DNA of 64,000 nt from Acidovorax sp. (lineage in GTDB: Bacteria > Pseudomonadota > Gammaproteobacteria > Burkholderiales > Burkholderiaceae_C). This document shows, one piece after another, positions 43,686 to 53,002 of the stretch. Every line of letters starts with the position of its first letter. Within the stretch, counting starts at the first letter, position 1. The notes under the pieces are model-generated. The model saw only the letters and a program-made list of their open reading frames with translations, did no database searches and was not told the origin of the DNA. The translations under genes and the position numbers were made by a program. The DNA lies in the NCBI RefSeq assembly GCF_021287135.1, contig NZ_JAJTBB010000078.1, forward strand, positions 102,315-166,314, read 5' to 3'.

Positions 43686-45245
43686 ATGCCCCAATCCGCC
43701 GACAAGATCCTCGACCACGAACTGCTGTTCCGTGAGCCCGAGTACCAGGAACTGTTCAAGAACAAGAAGGAACAGTTCGAATACAACCACAGCGACGAGA
43801 AGATCGGCCAGGTCATCGAATGGACCAAGACCGAGGACTACAAGGCCAAGAACTTCGCCCGTGAATCGCTGACCGTGAACCCGGCCAAGGCCTGCCAGCC
43901 CCTGGGCGCGGTCTATGTGGCCAACGGTTTCCACAAGACCCTGAGCTTCGTGCACGGTTCGCAGGGCTGCGTGGCCTACTACCGCTCGCATTTCTCGCGC
44001 CACTTCAAGGAGCCAACGTCCTGCGTGTCCTCGTCCATGACGGAAGACGCAGCCGTGTTCGGCGGCCTGAACAACATGGTCGACGGCCTGGCCAATGCGT
44101 ACAGCTTGTACAAGCCCGACATGATCGCGGTGTCCACCACCTGCATGGCCGAGGTGATCGGTGATGACCTGAACGCTTTCATCAAGACGTCCAAGGAAAA
44201 AGGCTCGGTCCCCGCCGAGTTCGACGTGCCGTTTGCCCACACTCCGGCGTTCGTCGGCAGCCACATCACCGGCTACGACAACGCCCTGCTGGGCGTGCTG
44301 CAGCACTTCTGGGATGGCAAGGCCGGCACAGCCGAGAAGCTGGAGCGTGTGCCCGACGACAGTATCAACTTCATCGCCGGTTTCGATGGCTTCGTCGTCG
44401 GGAACATGAAGGAGATGCGCCGCATCTTCGGCCTGTTTGGCGTGAAGGTGAACGTGCTGTGCGACCCTTCGGGCTCGTGGAGTACGCCGACCGACGGCGA
44501 GTTCCGCATGTACGAAGGCGGTACCACCAAGGAAGAGGTGATTGCGGGCCTGCACGCCAAGGCCACCATCGTGTTCCAGGAGTTCTGCTGCGAGAAGACC
44601 AGCAAGTATCTTGCAGAAAAGGGCCAGGAAGTGGTGGTGCTGAACGCTCCCGTGGGCGTGGCTGGCACCGACGAATTCCTGATGGCCATCAGCCGCCTGA
44701 CCGGCAAGCCGATCCCGGCCGAGCTGGAGCTGGAGCGCGGTTTGCTGGTCGACGCCATGGCCGACAGCCAGGCACACCTGCACGGCAAGCGCTACGCGTT
44801 GTACGGTGACCCCGACCAGATGCTGGGCTACACACGGTTCCTGCTGGAGCTGGGCGCCGAGCCTGCCCATGTGCTGGCCACCAACGGCAACGACGCCTGG
44901 GCCGAGAAAGTGCAGAAGCTCTTCGATAGCTCCCCTTATGGCGCCGGCTGCAAGGCCTACCCCAAGCGCGACCTGTGGCACCTGCGGTCGCTGCTGTTCA
45001 CCGAGCCGGTGGACTTTCTGATCGGCAACACGTACGGCAAGTACCTGGAGCGCGATACCAAGACGCCGCTGGTGCGCATGGTGTTTCCCATCTTCGACCG
45101 CCATCACTACCACCGCTTTCCCACCTGGGGCTACGAGGGCGGCATGCGCGTGCTGGTCAACCTGCTGGACGAGTTCTTCGAAGCGCTGGACGCGAACACC
45201 ATCGTGGCGGGCAAGACGGACTATTCGTACGACATCATCCGTTGA
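43686..45245 (+). CDS. nifK: Nitrogenase MoFe protein beta chain NifK
   Basis: The 519-residue protein has the P-cluster cysteines in [23 protein letters not shown] and [12 protein letters not shown]. It forms the heterotetramer with NifD. A long open frame of over 1,300 codons on the opposite strand over nifHDK is a codon-bias shadow. Confidence 0.99.
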   Translation: MPQSADKILDHELLFREPEYQELFKNKKEQFEYNHSDEKIGQVIEWTKTEDYKAKNFARESLTVNPAKACQPLGAVYVANGFHKTLSFVHGSQGCVAYYRSHFSRHFKEPTSCVSSSMTEDAAVFGGLNNMVDGLANAYSLYKPDMIAVSTTCMAEVIGDDLNAFIKTSKEKGSVPAEFDVPFAHTPAFVGSHITGYDNALLGVLQHFWDGKAGTAEKLERVPDDSINFIAGFDGFVVGNMKEMRRIFGLFGVKVNVLCDPSGSWSTPTDGEFRMYEGGTTKEEVIAGLHAKATIVFQEFCCEKTSKYLAEKGQEVVVLNAPVGVAGTDEFLMAISRLTGKPIPAELELERGLLVDAMADSQAHLHGKRYALYGDPDQMLGYTRFLLELGAEPAHVLATNGNDAWAEKVQKLFDSSPYGAGCKAYPKRDLWHLRSLLFTEPVDFLIGNTYGKYLERDTKTPLVRMVFPIFDRHHYHRFPTWGYEGGMRVLVNLLDEFFEALDANTIVAGKTDYSYDIIR

Positions 45246-45251
45246 CCCTGG

Positions 45252-45298
45252 GGCCACGCCGCGTGCGTCACCCCTGCATGGGGTGGCGCGGGGTGGCC
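45252..45298 (+). other. Long imperfect hairpin after nifK
   Basis: GGCCACGCCGCG near the left end pairs with CGCGGGGTGGCC at the right, and an inner CACCCC/GGGGTG stem continues it. There is no T-run directly after, so it is more likely a 3'-stabilising or attenuating structure than a simple terminator. Confidence 0.65.
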
Positions 45299-45376
45299 TG
45301 GCGATCTGGATTCATCGCATCCTCTGCCGGGCTTCCCCTCGGTCGTGGGGTTTCCTTTTTACTTGGGGGCATCTTC

Positions 45377-45694
45377 ATGAGCGCGATCCTGGTCAAGCAC
45401 ACGCTGGATGGGCGGGCGGTCGAGGTGATGGAGGGGTGGGTGTGTCTGGCGGGGTTGAAGGAGGCCGACACGCTGGTGCCGGTGACCGAGCATCCGAACC
45501 GGCAGGCCATCCTGGCGGCGGTGCCCGGCGCCACGCACATGGCCGGGCGCCTGCCGCTGACGCACGAGGAGGCCGCCATCGCCCAAGGTGCCATGGCGGC
45601 CTCGCAGCGTAGCGTTGACACCCGCCCGGCGGCGATCGCGCAGCGCCTGCGCCGCACCATGTGGGCCAAAGCCGTGGCCGAGGGCGTGGAATGA
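45377..45694 (+). CDS. Unknown protein downstream of nifK (105 aa)
   Basis: The 105-residue protein starts MSAILVKHTLDGRAVEVMEGWVCL and has LKEADTLVPVTEHPNRQAILAAVP. No motif is recognised. It lies 131 bases after nifK, behind the hairpin, and is followed by two more unknown genes that seem co-transcribed. Confidence 0.72.
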   Translation: MSAILVKHTLDGRAVEVMEGWVCLAGLKEADTLVPVTEHPNRQAILAAVPGATHMAGRLPLTHEEAAIAQGAMAASQRSVDTRPAAIAQRLRRTMWAKAVAEGVE

Positions 45695-45704
45695 GCGTGC
45701 GGAC

Positions 45705-46190
45705 ATGATCTACGTGATCGAGTGCCCGCCCTCGGGCGAACCCATCGCCTGGTTCGCCTACCACCTGACCGACCTTGCACGCAAGGTGGCCGCGCGTGAT
45801 CCGCTGGAGGCCTGGGAGATTCATGACGAGGTGACGCCGCGCGCCCTGCTGGAGGCGCTGGGCCACGAGCGGGTGGACGTCGCCGTGCGCGCTGCATTCC
45901 CCTCGGTCTGTGCGCTCGGCGAACAATACGGCTGGGACACCACGCTCTACCGCGCCGATCACCTGCTGGGCCGCGGTGTGCTCAGCGCGGACGTGGTGAG
46001 CGTGCGCGATGCTCTACTGGCTGCGCTCCAGGCGCGGCCCGGGGAGTGCCGCGTTTACTGGAGCGACCAGGAGGCGGTGCTGGCGGCTGAAGGTGCCGAC
46101 CACTGGCTGTGCGCGAAGCCGCGCTGGCGCGCCCGCCATGCGCTGCACCAGCAACTGCTGTCGCTGGAAGTGCTGGCGGACGATCTTTGA
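45705..46190 (+). CDS. Unknown protein downstream of nifK (161 aa)
   Basis: The ATG at 45705 is ten bases after the previous stop. The 161-residue protein has a mixed alpha/beta pattern (IYVIECPPSGEPIAWFAYHL, VYWSDQEAVLAAEGADHWLC). Not recognised. Context suggests a nif-associated gene. Confidence 0.7.
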   Translation: MIYVIECPPSGEPIAWFAYHLTDLARKVAARDPLEAWEIHDEVTPRALLEALGHERVDVAVRAAFPSVCALGEQYGWDTTLYRADHLLGRGVLSADVVSVRDALLAALQARPGECRVYWSDQEAVLAAEGADHWLCAKPRWRARHALHQQLLSLEVLADDL

Positions 46191-46199
46191 AGGGGTGCC

Positions 46200-46556
46200 A
46201 TGCTCCACCGCATGCAGTGCGACATCGTCCGCATGGCTGGCGCGACCATCGGTTCCCTGCTGGCCGAGCTGCAGACCGAGGATGAGCTCTTCGAGAGCGC
46301 GGCCACGCTGCACGCCGTGGAGGCGCAGTTGCTGGTGATGTCCCAGACCCTGGCGCATCTGGCGCCGGAGCTGCGCGCCCGGCTGCACCGCATCGACTGG
46401 CAGGGCTGGGGGCAGCTGCACCACCTGCTGGAAACCGGCGGCCAGCCCCGGCGCGAAGCGGTCTGGTATGCCGTGCGTTCGCTGGTGCCGGCCACGCTGG
46501 AACTGGTTGCCGACCTGCAAAAGCGCGAACCGTGGTGGTTCGGTATCGACTACTGA
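46200..46556 (+). CDS. Unknown helical protein downstream of nifK (118 aa)
   Basis: The 118-residue protein is mostly helical (SLLAELQTEDELFESAATLHAVEAQLLVM, shortened) and ends in aromatic residues WWFGIDY. No motif is recognised. It lies nine bases after the preceding gene. Confidence 0.7.
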   Translation: MLHRMQCDIVRMAGATIGSLLAELQTEDELFESAATLHAVEAQLLVMSQTLAHLAPELRARLHRIDWQGWGQLHHLLETGGQPRREAVWYAVRSLVPATLELVADLQKREPWWFGIDY

Positions 46557-46586
46557 TGGCTACCCCCTTGCGCCGCTTCGCGTCAT

Positions 46587-46601
46587 CCCCCTGGTAGGGG
46601 G
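46587..46601. repeat. Small hairpin in a repeat-like intergenic segment
   Basis: CCCCCT-GGT-AGGGGG is a perfect six-pair stem within 46557-46688. The surrounding bases look like the GC-rich gene-end repeats common in Comamonadaceae genomes, a comparison made from memory. Confidence 0.4.
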
Positions 46602-46688
46602 ACCCCACCAGCGGCCCGGCAAACCCGGTTCCGCGGCGTGTGCTGAACAAGGCACGCTCTCAGCGAGCACCACTGATGAAGGAACTGT

Positions 46689-47168
46689 ATGAACTCCGTT
46701 GAAGAATTCCTGGCTCACGCGATCCGCATCGAGCAGGAGGCAGCCCTGCGTTTCGGCCAGCTGGCCGATGCGATGGCCACCCAGGGCAACCGCGAAGTGG
46801 GGCGCCTGTTCCGCCAACTGGCGGACTATTCGAAGCTGCACCTGGCCGACGCGCGTGAGCGCGCCGGCTATCGCAATCTGCCGCCGCTGCGCCCCGAGGA
46901 CTACACCTGGCCCGACATCGAGAGCCCCGAGGCAGCCGCGATCTGGGCGGCCGACCCCCTGCTGGGACGCGAGCAGGCCCTGCAGGTGGCGCTGGAGGCC
47001 GAACAGGGCGGGCTGGACTACTACACCGGTGTCATGCAGACCACCATCGACCCCGAGCTGCGCGCCCTGGCGAAGGAGTTTGCCGACGAAGAGGCCGGTC
47101 ACGTGGCTGAGCTGCAGCGCTGGATCGCGTTGCACTACGAAGGCAAGCCGCTCCCAACGGACGTGTGA
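46689..47168 (+). CDS. Ferritin-like/rubrerythrin-type diiron protein
   Basis: The 159-residue helical protein has the spaced Glu/His ligands of a four-helix diiron bundle (RIEQEAALRFGQLADAM; FRQLADYSKLHLADA; ALEAEQGGLDYY; FADEEAGHVAELQRWI). It may protect nitrogenase from peroxide or buffer iron. It is directly upstream of the nifE promoter. Confidence 0.8.
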   Translation: MNSVEEFLAHAIRIEQEAALRFGQLADAMATQGNREVGRLFRQLADYSKLHLADARERAGYRNLPPLRPEDYTWPDIESPEAAAIWAADPLLGREQALQVALEAEQGGLDYYTGVMQTTIDPELRALAKEFADEEAGHVAELQRWIALHYEGKPLPTDV

Positions 47169-47244
47169 CCGGCTCTGTCGCAAACCATCCGTCGGTATTG
47201 CTCCAAACCCTTCACAAAAGCCCTCAAAAACCGCCCGAACGCCC

Positions 47245-47259
47245 TGGCATCAAACCTGC
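47245..47259 (+). promoter_or_regulatory. Sigma-54 promoter of nifENX operon
   Basis: TGGCAT-CAAAC-CTGC keeps GG and GC at the correct spacing, 35 bases before the nifE ATG. I found no exact TGT-N10-ACA in the short gap upstream. Confidence 0.7.
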
Positions 47260-47294
47260 AGAGAGCCCCTCAACCACGTTGACAGGAGCTCGCC

Positions 47295-48800
47295 ATGTCG
47301 GTATCGCTGAAGGCCAAGATCGCTGAGGTGTTCGAGGAGCCCGGGTGCGACATCAACCAGAGCAAGAGCGCGAAGGAACGCAAGAAGGGCTGCACCAAGC
47401 AGCTCTCGCCCGGCGCGGCGGCGGGCGGTTGTGCGTTTGACGGTGCCAAGATCGCGCTGCAGCCGGTGGCTGACGTGGCCCATCTGGTACACGGCCCCAT
47501 CGCCTGCGAGGGCAACAGCTGGGACAACCGCCACAGCGCGTCATCGCACTCGCAGATCTACCGCACCGGCTTTACCACCGACATCAACGAACTCGACGTG
47601 ATCTATGGTGGCGAGAAGCGCCTGTTCAAGTCGATCCGCGAAGTCATTGAGAAGTACGACCCGCCGGCGGTCTTCGTTTATCAGACCTGTGTCACCGCGC
47701 TGACCGGGGACGACATCGAGGCGGTGTGCAAGCGCGCAGCGGAGAAGTTTGGCAAGCCGGTGATCCCGGTCAATGCGCCGGGCTTCGCCGGCCCCAAGAA
47801 CCTGGGCAACAAGCTGGGCGCGGAGGCCCTCCTGGACTACGTGATCGGCACCGTGGAGCCCGAGTTCACCACGCCGTATGACATCAACATCATCGGCGAG
47901 TACAACCTGGTCGGCGAGCTGTGGCAGGTCAAGCCGCTGCTGGACGCGCTGGGCATCCGCATCCTTTCCTGCATCAGTGGCGACGGCAAGTACAACGAGA
48001 TCGCCTCGGCCCACCGTGCCAAGGTCAACATGATGGTCTGTAGCAAGTCGATGATCAACATCGCGACCAAGATGCAGCAGCGCTATGGCATCCCGTACTT
48101 CGAGGGCTCGTTCTACGGCATCGGAGACATGAGTGACACGCTGCGCCAGATTTCGGCCCTGCTGGTGCAGCAGGGTGCCGACGCGGAGTTGCTGGAGCGC
48201 ACTGAGCGCCTCATTGAGGTGGAAGAGGCGCGCGCGTTCAAGCGCATCGCCAGCTACAGGGAACGCCTGGCCGGCAAGCGCGTGCTGCTGATCACCGGCG
48301 GTGTGAAGTCGTGGTCAGTGGTGGCTGCGCTGCAGGAAGGCGGCATGGAGATTGTCGGCACCAGCATCAAGAAGAGCACCAAGGAAGACAAGGAGAAGCT
48401 CAAGGAGATCCTGGGCGAGGGTGCTGACGCCCACATGATCGACGACATGACGCCGCGCGAGATGTACGCCCTGCTGCGCGACGCGCGCGCCGACATCATG
48501 CTCAGCGGCGGCCGCTCGCAGTTCGTGGCGCTGAAGGCCCGCATGCCCTGGCTGGACATCAACCAGGAACGCTATTACGCCTACGCCGGCTATGAGGGCA
48601 TGGTGGAACTGGTGCACCAGATTGATCGCACGCTGTCCAACCCCGTCTGGCAAAGGGTCCGTATCGCTGCACCTTGGGGGGACGACGGGGAGACGCTGGG
48701 CGCATTTGCGCCCTCACCCGGCCCGGCCACTGCGACGGCGCACTTGGCCGCCGTGGCAGCCCACGCCATGGGGCTGGACGTCGAAGAAGTCCCTGTCTGA
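47295..48800 (+). CDS. nifE: FeMo-co scaffold subunit NifE
   Basis: NifEN matures NifB-co to FeMo-co. The 501-residue protein has the NifD-like cysteine blocks GGCAFDGAKIALQPV, HGPIACEGNSWDNR and YQTCVTALTGDDIEAVC. It starts 13 bases before its partner nifN ends the spacing (nifN at 48813). Confidence 0.97.
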   Translation: MSVSLKAKIAEVFEEPGCDINQSKSAKERKKGCTKQLSPGAAAGGCAFDGAKIALQPVADVAHLVHGPIACEGNSWDNRHSASSHSQIYRTGFTTDINELDVIYGGEKRLFKSIREVIEKYDPPAVFVYQTCVTALTGDDIEAVCKRAAEKFGKPVIPVNAPGFAGPKNLGNKLGAEALLDYVIGTVEPEFTTPYDINIIGEYNLVGELWQVKPLLDALGIRILSCISGDGKYNEIASAHRAKVNMMVCSKSMINIATKMQQRYGIPYFEGSFYGIGDMSDTLRQISALLVQQGADAELLERTERLIEVEEARAFKRIASYRERLAGKRVLLITGGVKSWSVVAALQEGGMEIVGTSIKKSTKEDKEKLKEILGEGADAHMIDDMTPREMYALLRDARADIMLSGGRSQFVALKARMPWLDINQERYYAYAGYEGMVELVHQIDRTLSNPVWQRVRIAAPWGDDGETLGAFAPSPGPATATAHLAAVAAHAMGLDVEEVPV

Positions 48801-48812
48801 CCGGAGCACGCC

Positions 48813-50213
48813 ATGGCCACCGTCGTCGAATCGAAGAAAGCTTGCGCCGTCAATCCCCTCAAGATGAGCCAGCCGCTGGGCGCGAGTCTGGCGTTTCTGG
48901 GCCTGGACCGGTGCATGCCGGTGATGCACGGCTCCCAGGGTTGCACCTCGTTCGGGCTGGTGCTGCTGGTGCGGCACTTCAAGGAGGCCATCCCGCTGCA
49001 GACCACGGCCATGAACGAGGTGACCACCATCCTGGGCGGCTACGAGAACATCGAGGCGGCGCTGCTCAACATCCGCAAGCGCGCGGCGCCCCAGCTGATC
49101 GCGATCTGCTCGACCGGCCTGACCGAAACCAAGGGCGACGACGTGCACGGCTTCCTGGCGCTGGCGCGGCAGAAGCACCCGGAGCTGGCCGACACCGAAA
49201 TCATCTACGTCTCGACACCCGACTACGTCGGTGCGTTTGAAGACGGCTTCAAGCACGCGATCACCGGCATCGTGAACTCGCTCGTGAAGCCGCTGCCGCC
49301 ACAGCAGGGTCAGGTGACGCTGCTGCCGGGCAGCCACCTCAGCCCTGGCGACATCGACGAGCTGCGCGAAATCATCGAAGCCTTCGGCCTCAAGGCCATC
49401 GTGCTGCCCGACCTGTCGGGTTCCCTGGACGGCCATATCCCGCCCGACTGGCGTGGCACCACGCTGGGAGGTACCTCGCTCGACGAGATCCGCGCGGCCG
49501 GGGCGTCGTCCTGGACCATCGGTGTGGGCGAGCAGACCCGCGAAGGCGCCGAAGCGCTGCAAGCCATTAGTGGTGCGCCGTTCGAGATCTTCGAGCGCCT
49601 GACTGGCATCGAGGCCAACGACCGTTTGCTGATGCGCCTGTCGCAGCACAGCGGCCGGCCCGTGCCGGCCAAGTACCGGCGCCAGCGCAGCCAGTTGCTG
49701 GACGCGATGCTCGATGGTCACTTCTACACCGGCGGCATGGCGGTAGCCATCGGCGCCGAACCCGATCTGTTGCTGGCCATCGGTGCATTGCTGCACGAGA
49801 TGGGCGCCGAACTGCGCTGCTGCGTCAGCACCACGCAGTCCGCATCGCACGCGCTATTGCCGGCCGAGACGGTGCTGCTCGGTGATCTGGAAGATCTGGA
49901 ACAAGGCGCGACGGAGTGCGACCTGATTGTCACCCATGCGCACGGCCGGCAGGCTGCGCAGCGGCTGGGCAAGCCGCTGCTGCGGATGGGCTTTCCGGTG
50001 TTCGACCGGGTGGGCAACGCGCACCGTGTGCAGGTGGGCTACCGCGGCACCATGAACCTGGTGTTCGAGGTCGCCAACCTGATGATCAAGCAGATCCCGC
50101 ACCACCACGAAGGCGACTGGCCTCTCGTTCCCGAGTCGCGCCGCGCCGCCGCATCCCGGTTCGCAGCCCCGCAGCCCCACCCCCCCAACCCGCTGGCCGA
50201 AGCCAGCGCCTGA
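48813..50213 (+). CDS. nifN: FeMo-co scaffold subunit NifN
   Basis: The 466-residue NifK-like protein has ACAVNPLKMSQPLGA near the N-terminus and MHGSQGCTSFGLVLLVRHF. It forms the NifEN heterotetramer with NifE. Confidence 0.96.
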   Translation: MATVVESKKACAVNPLKMSQPLGASLAFLGLDRCMPVMHGSQGCTSFGLVLLVRHFKEAIPLQTTAMNEVTTILGGYENIEAALLNIRKRAAPQLIAICSTGLTETKGDDVHGFLALARQKHPELADTEIIYVSTPDYVGAFEDGFKHAITGIVNSLVKPLPPQQGQVTLLPGSHLSPGDIDELREIIEAFGLKAIVLPDLSGSLDGHIPPDWRGTTLGGTSLDEIRAAGASSWTIGVGEQTREGAEALQAISGAPFEIFERLTGIEANDRLLMRLSQHSGRPVPAKYRRQRSQLLDAMLDGHFYTGGMAVAIGAEPDLLLAIGALLHEMGAELRCCVSTTQSASHALLPAETVLLGDLEDLEQGATECDLIVTHAHGRQAAQRLGKPLLRMGFPVFDRVGNAHRVQVGYRGTMNLVFEVANLMIKQIPHHHEGDWPLVPESRRAAASRFAAPQPHPPNPLAEASA

Positions 50214-50237
50214 ACCATCCAGCACCAGGAGCCCGAC

Positions 50238-50651
50238 ATGAAGATAGCCTTCGCCACCCAGGACAAAGAAAACGTCAACGCGCATTTCGGCTGGGCCAAA
50301 CACATCGTGGTGTACGAACTCAGTGCCGACGGCCACCGGCTGGTGCAGAGCTTCGACTTCGGCGACAAGCTGGAGGAGGATGGTGACGAGGACAAGCTGG
50401 CGCCCAAGCTGGCCGTCATCCATGACTGCGCCATCGTCTACGTCGCTGCCATCGGCGGCTCGGCCGCTGCGCGCGTGGTCGCCAGCAAGATTCACCCGAT
50501 CAAGGTGCCCGAGCCGGAACCCATCGCCGAGATCCTGGGCAAGCTGCAGGACGTTCTCAAGGGCACACCCCCACCTTGGCTGCGCAAGGCCCTGCACAAG
50601 GACAGCGCCCCTTCCTTTGCCTTTGAAGAAGACGAGGTGACCCATGGTTGA
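50238..50651 (+). CDS. nifX: FeMo-co precursor carrier NifX
   Basis: The 137-residue protein starts [21 protein letters not shown], the NifX signature. It shuttles NifB-co and VK-cluster to NifEN. It overlaps the next gene by eight bases. Confidence 0.95.
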   Translation: MKIAFATQDKENVNAHFGWAKHIVVYELSADGHRLVQSFDFGDKLEEDGDEDKLAPKLAVIHDCAIVYVAAIGGSAAARVVASKIHPIKVPEPEPIAEILGKLQDVLKGTPPPWLRKALHKDSAPSFAFEEDEVTHG

Positions 50652-51132
50652 AACCGCCAGCCCTGAAACCGATGCACCCACCGACGAGGCCATGCTGGCT
50701 ACGCCGTTCGTGCAGCAGCTGGTCAAGCAGATGCGCGCACAGGACACCCATGGCCAGTGGGAGGGCAAGAGCGATTTGAAGATCCTCAAGCCCTTCATCC
50801 TCACGCCCGAGGAGCGACGCGCGATCCCCATCATGGGCGACCCGGACCCCGAGACGTTGTGGCACCTGGAGATTTTCTACAACGCCATCGCCGTGGCCAT
50901 AGAGCGCGAAACCGGCCAGATGGTTTCACCCATGATGAAGATGAGCCATGAGGGCTTTGGCCGCATGGTGCTGCTCGCCGGGCGCCTGGTCGTGGTCAAC
51001 AAGCAGTTGCGTGACGTGCACCGCTTCGGCTTCCCCTCGCTGGCCAAGCTGGCCGAAGCGGGCGGCAAGTTTTTCGACGAAGCTGTGACCATGATCCGCA
51101 CCTACCCCGATGTGGCGAACTACGGTGCCTGA
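50644..51132 (+). CDS. NifX-associated protein (DUF269 family)
   Basis: The 162-residue protein matches the NifX-associated family: [19 protein letters not shown] and [26 protein letters not shown]. Its function is unknown, but it is conserved in nifENX operons. Confidence 0.92.
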   Translation: MVETASPETDAPTDEAMLATPFVQQLVKQMRAQDTHGQWEGKSDLKILKPFILTPEERRAIPIMGDPDPETLWHLEIFYNAIAVAIERETGQMVSPMMKMSHEGFGRMVLLAGRLVVVNKQLRDVHRFGFPSLAKLAEAGGKFFDEAVTMIRTYPDVANYGA

Positions 51133-51147
51133 CCCCCGGAGAACCCC

Positions 51148-51339
51148 ATGAGCGAAACCGCCGACGAACTCAAGCAACGCCTCAAGAAGCTCAATGCCCA
51201 GGCCACGCAGGCCAAGATGGATTTGCACGACCTGTCTGAAGAGCTGCCCACGAACTGGGAAAACATTCTCCCGGTGGCGCAACGTTGCCACGACGCCCAC
51301 GCCGCCCTGGCCGCCGCCCGCAAGGCCGCAGCCGCTTGA
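51148..51339 (+). CDS. Small nif-linked protein, CCE_0567 metalloprotein type
   Basis: The 63-residue two-helix protein ([20 protein letters not shown], shortened; [18 protein letters not shown]) resembles the CCE_0567-like proteins that follow DUF269 genes and can bind metal at conserved His/Cys. The family call is from context and pattern. Confidence 0.75.
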   Translation: MSETADELKQRLKKLNAQATQAKMDLHDLSEELPTNWENILPVAQRCHDAHAALAAARKAAAA

Positions 51340-51352
51340 CCCGGAGCACGGC

Positions 51353-51661
51353 ATGAACACCGCTTTTTCCGTCACCCTGCCCAGCGGCGCCACCTGGACG
51401 CCAGCTTTCGTCGCCAAGCTCGACGAGGAGAAATGCATCGGCTGCGGCCGCTGTTTCAAGGTCTGCCCGCGTGGGGTGCTTGAGCTAGTTGGCCTGAACG
51501 ACGAGGGCGAGCGCATCACGGTCGACCTGGATGGGGATGACGACGATGAGTACGAAAAAAAGGTCATGACGATTGCACACCGGGAGCTGTGCATTGGCTG
51601 CACTGCGTGCTCGCGCATCTGCCCCAAAAAGTGCTACACCCATGCGCCGGCGGATGCCTGA
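51353..51661 (+). CDS. fdxB: Nif-specific ferredoxin III (FdxB)
   Basis: The 102-residue ferredoxin has two [4Fe-4S] motifs, [12 protein letters not shown] and [12 protein letters not shown], separated by an acidic insert ([13 protein letters not shown]). It is typical of nifENX operons and overlaps nifQ. Confidence 0.93.
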   Translation: MNTAFSVTLPSGATWTPAFVAKLDEEKCIGCGRCFKVCPRGVLELVGLNDEGERITVDLDGDDDDEYEKKVMTIAHRELCIGCTACSRICPKKCYTHAPADA

Positions 51662-52136
51662 GGACCCGTCCGTGGTTCCAGCCGCCTTTCCGCATCTCGA
51701 CTGGGCCGCGTTGGCGGTGCGCATGCGCGCCCGCAGCGACGAGATCGACAGCCTGATGGCGCTGTTGATCGCTCATGCCGACTTTTCGGCGGGATCCAAG
51801 GCAGAGATTTACCACGCGGCTTGGCTTGTTTCGTGCGCGAGTCTGGGCGATGGGCATCTTTGGCAGGACATGGGACTGCCCTCTCGCGATGCGCTCAGTG
51901 CGTTCATCCGCCAGTGGTTTCCCTCGTTGTCCGCGCTCAACGCGAATCACATGAAGTGGAAGAAATTTCTCTACAGGCAGCTGTGCCTGCAAGAGGGGGT
52001 CCTCATCTGCAGATCGCCGAGCTGTGCGGATTGTGCGGATCACGGCGAGTGTTTCGGCTCCGAAGATCCCTACAGGCCGCGTGGCAAGGCGGCGGGAGCG
52101 AGCGATTGGGCTTCTGCCGCTGCACGGGTGGCATGA
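51642..52136 (+). CDS. nifQ: Molybdenum-processing protein NifQ
   Basis: NifQ delivers Mo for FeMo-co. The 164-residue protein ends with [15 protein letters not shown], the family C-x4-C-x2-C-x5-C cluster motif. The ATG at 51642 overlaps fdxB by 20 bases; an ATG at 51654 would remove four residues. It is the last nif gene before the tRNA region. Confidence 0.93.
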   Translation: MRRRMPEDPSVVPAAFPHLDWAALAVRMRARSDEIDSLMALLIAHADFSAGSKAEIYHAAWLVSCASLGDGHLWQDMGLPSRDALSAFIRQWFPSLSALNANHMKWKKFLYRQLCLQEGVLICRSPSCADCADHGECFGSEDPYRPRGKAAGASDWASAAARVA

Positions 52137-52239
52137 CTGGGCCGATCGCTTGTGTGCGCTCGTAGAGCGCTCTCGGTGTTCAAGGCCACAGGCTTCGCTC
52201 GGCCTATCGCGGCACTCGCGTGCAATAATCAAGGGCTGT

Positions 52240-52570
52240 GGGCCGTTAGCTCAGTTGGTTAGAGCAGAGGACTTAATGGGTGACTTCCTAAATCCGGGCG
52301 ACCAGCGCTCGGGCAGGGAACGATCCGTTTGGGTTGCTCAAGGCAAGTTCACTCTGCCTTGAAGTAGAACTTCTCAAATTCGGTGAACGCTAAAGCGTGC
52401 GCGCTATGCCAACGCCGAGCGAAGCTCCCGAAAGGGAGAACGTGTAGAGACTCGACGGGAAGGCCGAAAGGCAAGACAGAGTCCAGACCACGAACCGGAA
52501 ACGGGCGGCGAAAGCCGAAGTGGTACGCATAATCCTTTGGTCGTTGGTTCAAGTCCAACACGGCCTACCA
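52240..52570 (+). tRNA. tRNA-Ile(CAU), interrupted by a group I intron
   Basis: Joining 52240-52273 to 52528-52570 gives a 77-base tRNA with the anticodon loop CTCATAA, encoded CCA and a full cloverleaf (acceptor GGGCCGT/ACGGCCT with G1-U72). The CAU anticodon is read as Ile after lysidine modification. The split lies between U33 and C34. Confidence 0.93.
52274..52527 (+). ncRNA. Group I intron in tRNA-Ile(CAU), 254 bases, no ORF
   Basis: The insert has the group I core: P4 TCGGTG (52380) with CGCCGA (52413), P7 GACTC (52449) with GAGTC (52479), P3 CTTCTC (52369) with GGGAAG (52457), a GCC-GAAA-GGC P8 and several GAAA-capped stems. The upstream exon ends in U33 and the intron in G (52527), as group I splicing requires. 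The P1 guide GGT pairs with exon ACT, and ATG (52276-52278) could pair with the CAT of the 3' exon as P10. It resembles the ~205-base Azoarcus intron in the same tRNA. Confidence 0.92.
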
Positions 52571-52821
52571 CTTTGTTGGCAGTGGCGCTGGCAACCTGCC
52601 CGCGCCAGCCGCTGGCTGGCGTGCAGCCAGTCGCGGGTCCTTCGAGCTCTCGTCCCTTCCTTCGAGCGCCCCTCCCAGGCCGTGAGGGAGCCCGTGATTT
52701 TTCTGCTTGAAACTTGGTGCTTTCGCTTTTGGAGCGCTCGAAGTGCATTACAATCCTGGCTTGCGTTGAGTTGATCGTTTGTTGAGCCGGTACCTCCGGG
52801 TGCTTGAACAAACTATCAGGA

Positions 52822-52856
52822 ATGATTTCAAGTTGAGCAAGAAATCATGCTATAAT
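52822..52856 (+). promoter_or_regulatory. Promoter of tRNA-Arg with 8-bp inverted repeat
   Basis: TATAAT at 52851-52856 is ten bases before tRNA-Arg. Just upstream ATGATTTC (52822-52829) and GAAATCAT (52841-52848) form a perfect dyad over the expected -35 area; no good -35 box is seen. The rest of 52571-52866 shows only a GCTGGCG-type hairpin near 52610. Confidence 0.55.
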
Positions 52857-52866
52857 TCAAAGCTTA

Positions 52867-52943
52867 GCGGCTGTAGCTCAGCTGGATAGAGTACTTGGCT
52901 ACGAACCAAGGGGTCGTGGGTTCGATTCCTGCCAGCCGCACCA
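52867..52943 (+). tRNA. tRNA-Arg(ACG)
   Basis: A 77-base cloverleaf with encoded CCA, anticodon loop CTACGAA and anticodon ACG (read as ICG). Its 3' end is the probable attachment site of the adjacent integrase. Confidence 0.95.
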
Positions 52944-52949
52944 ATAGGT

Positions 52950-52986
52950 AAGCCCTGCAAGTCTATGATTTGCAGGGCTTTTTCCT
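52950..52986 (+). terminator. Rho-independent terminator after tRNA-Arg
   Basis: AAGCCCTGCAA (52950) pairs perfectly with TTGCAGGGCTT (52970), followed by TTTTCCTTT. It ends the tRNA transcript seven bases after CCA. Confidence 0.88.
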
Positions 52987-53002
52987 TTGTGGGTCGCGTT
53001 CG

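Noticed and set aside
47169-47244. NifA site for the nifE promoter
   Set aside because: No TGT-N10-ACA found in the gap; the nearest resemblance is TGT-N10-ACC inside the ferritin-like gene.
52240-52280. tRNA-Leu(UAA) read from GGACTTAAT
   Set aside because: The 3' half pairs only when the 254-base insert is removed, giving tRNA-Ile(CAU) with a 7-base CTCATAA loop.
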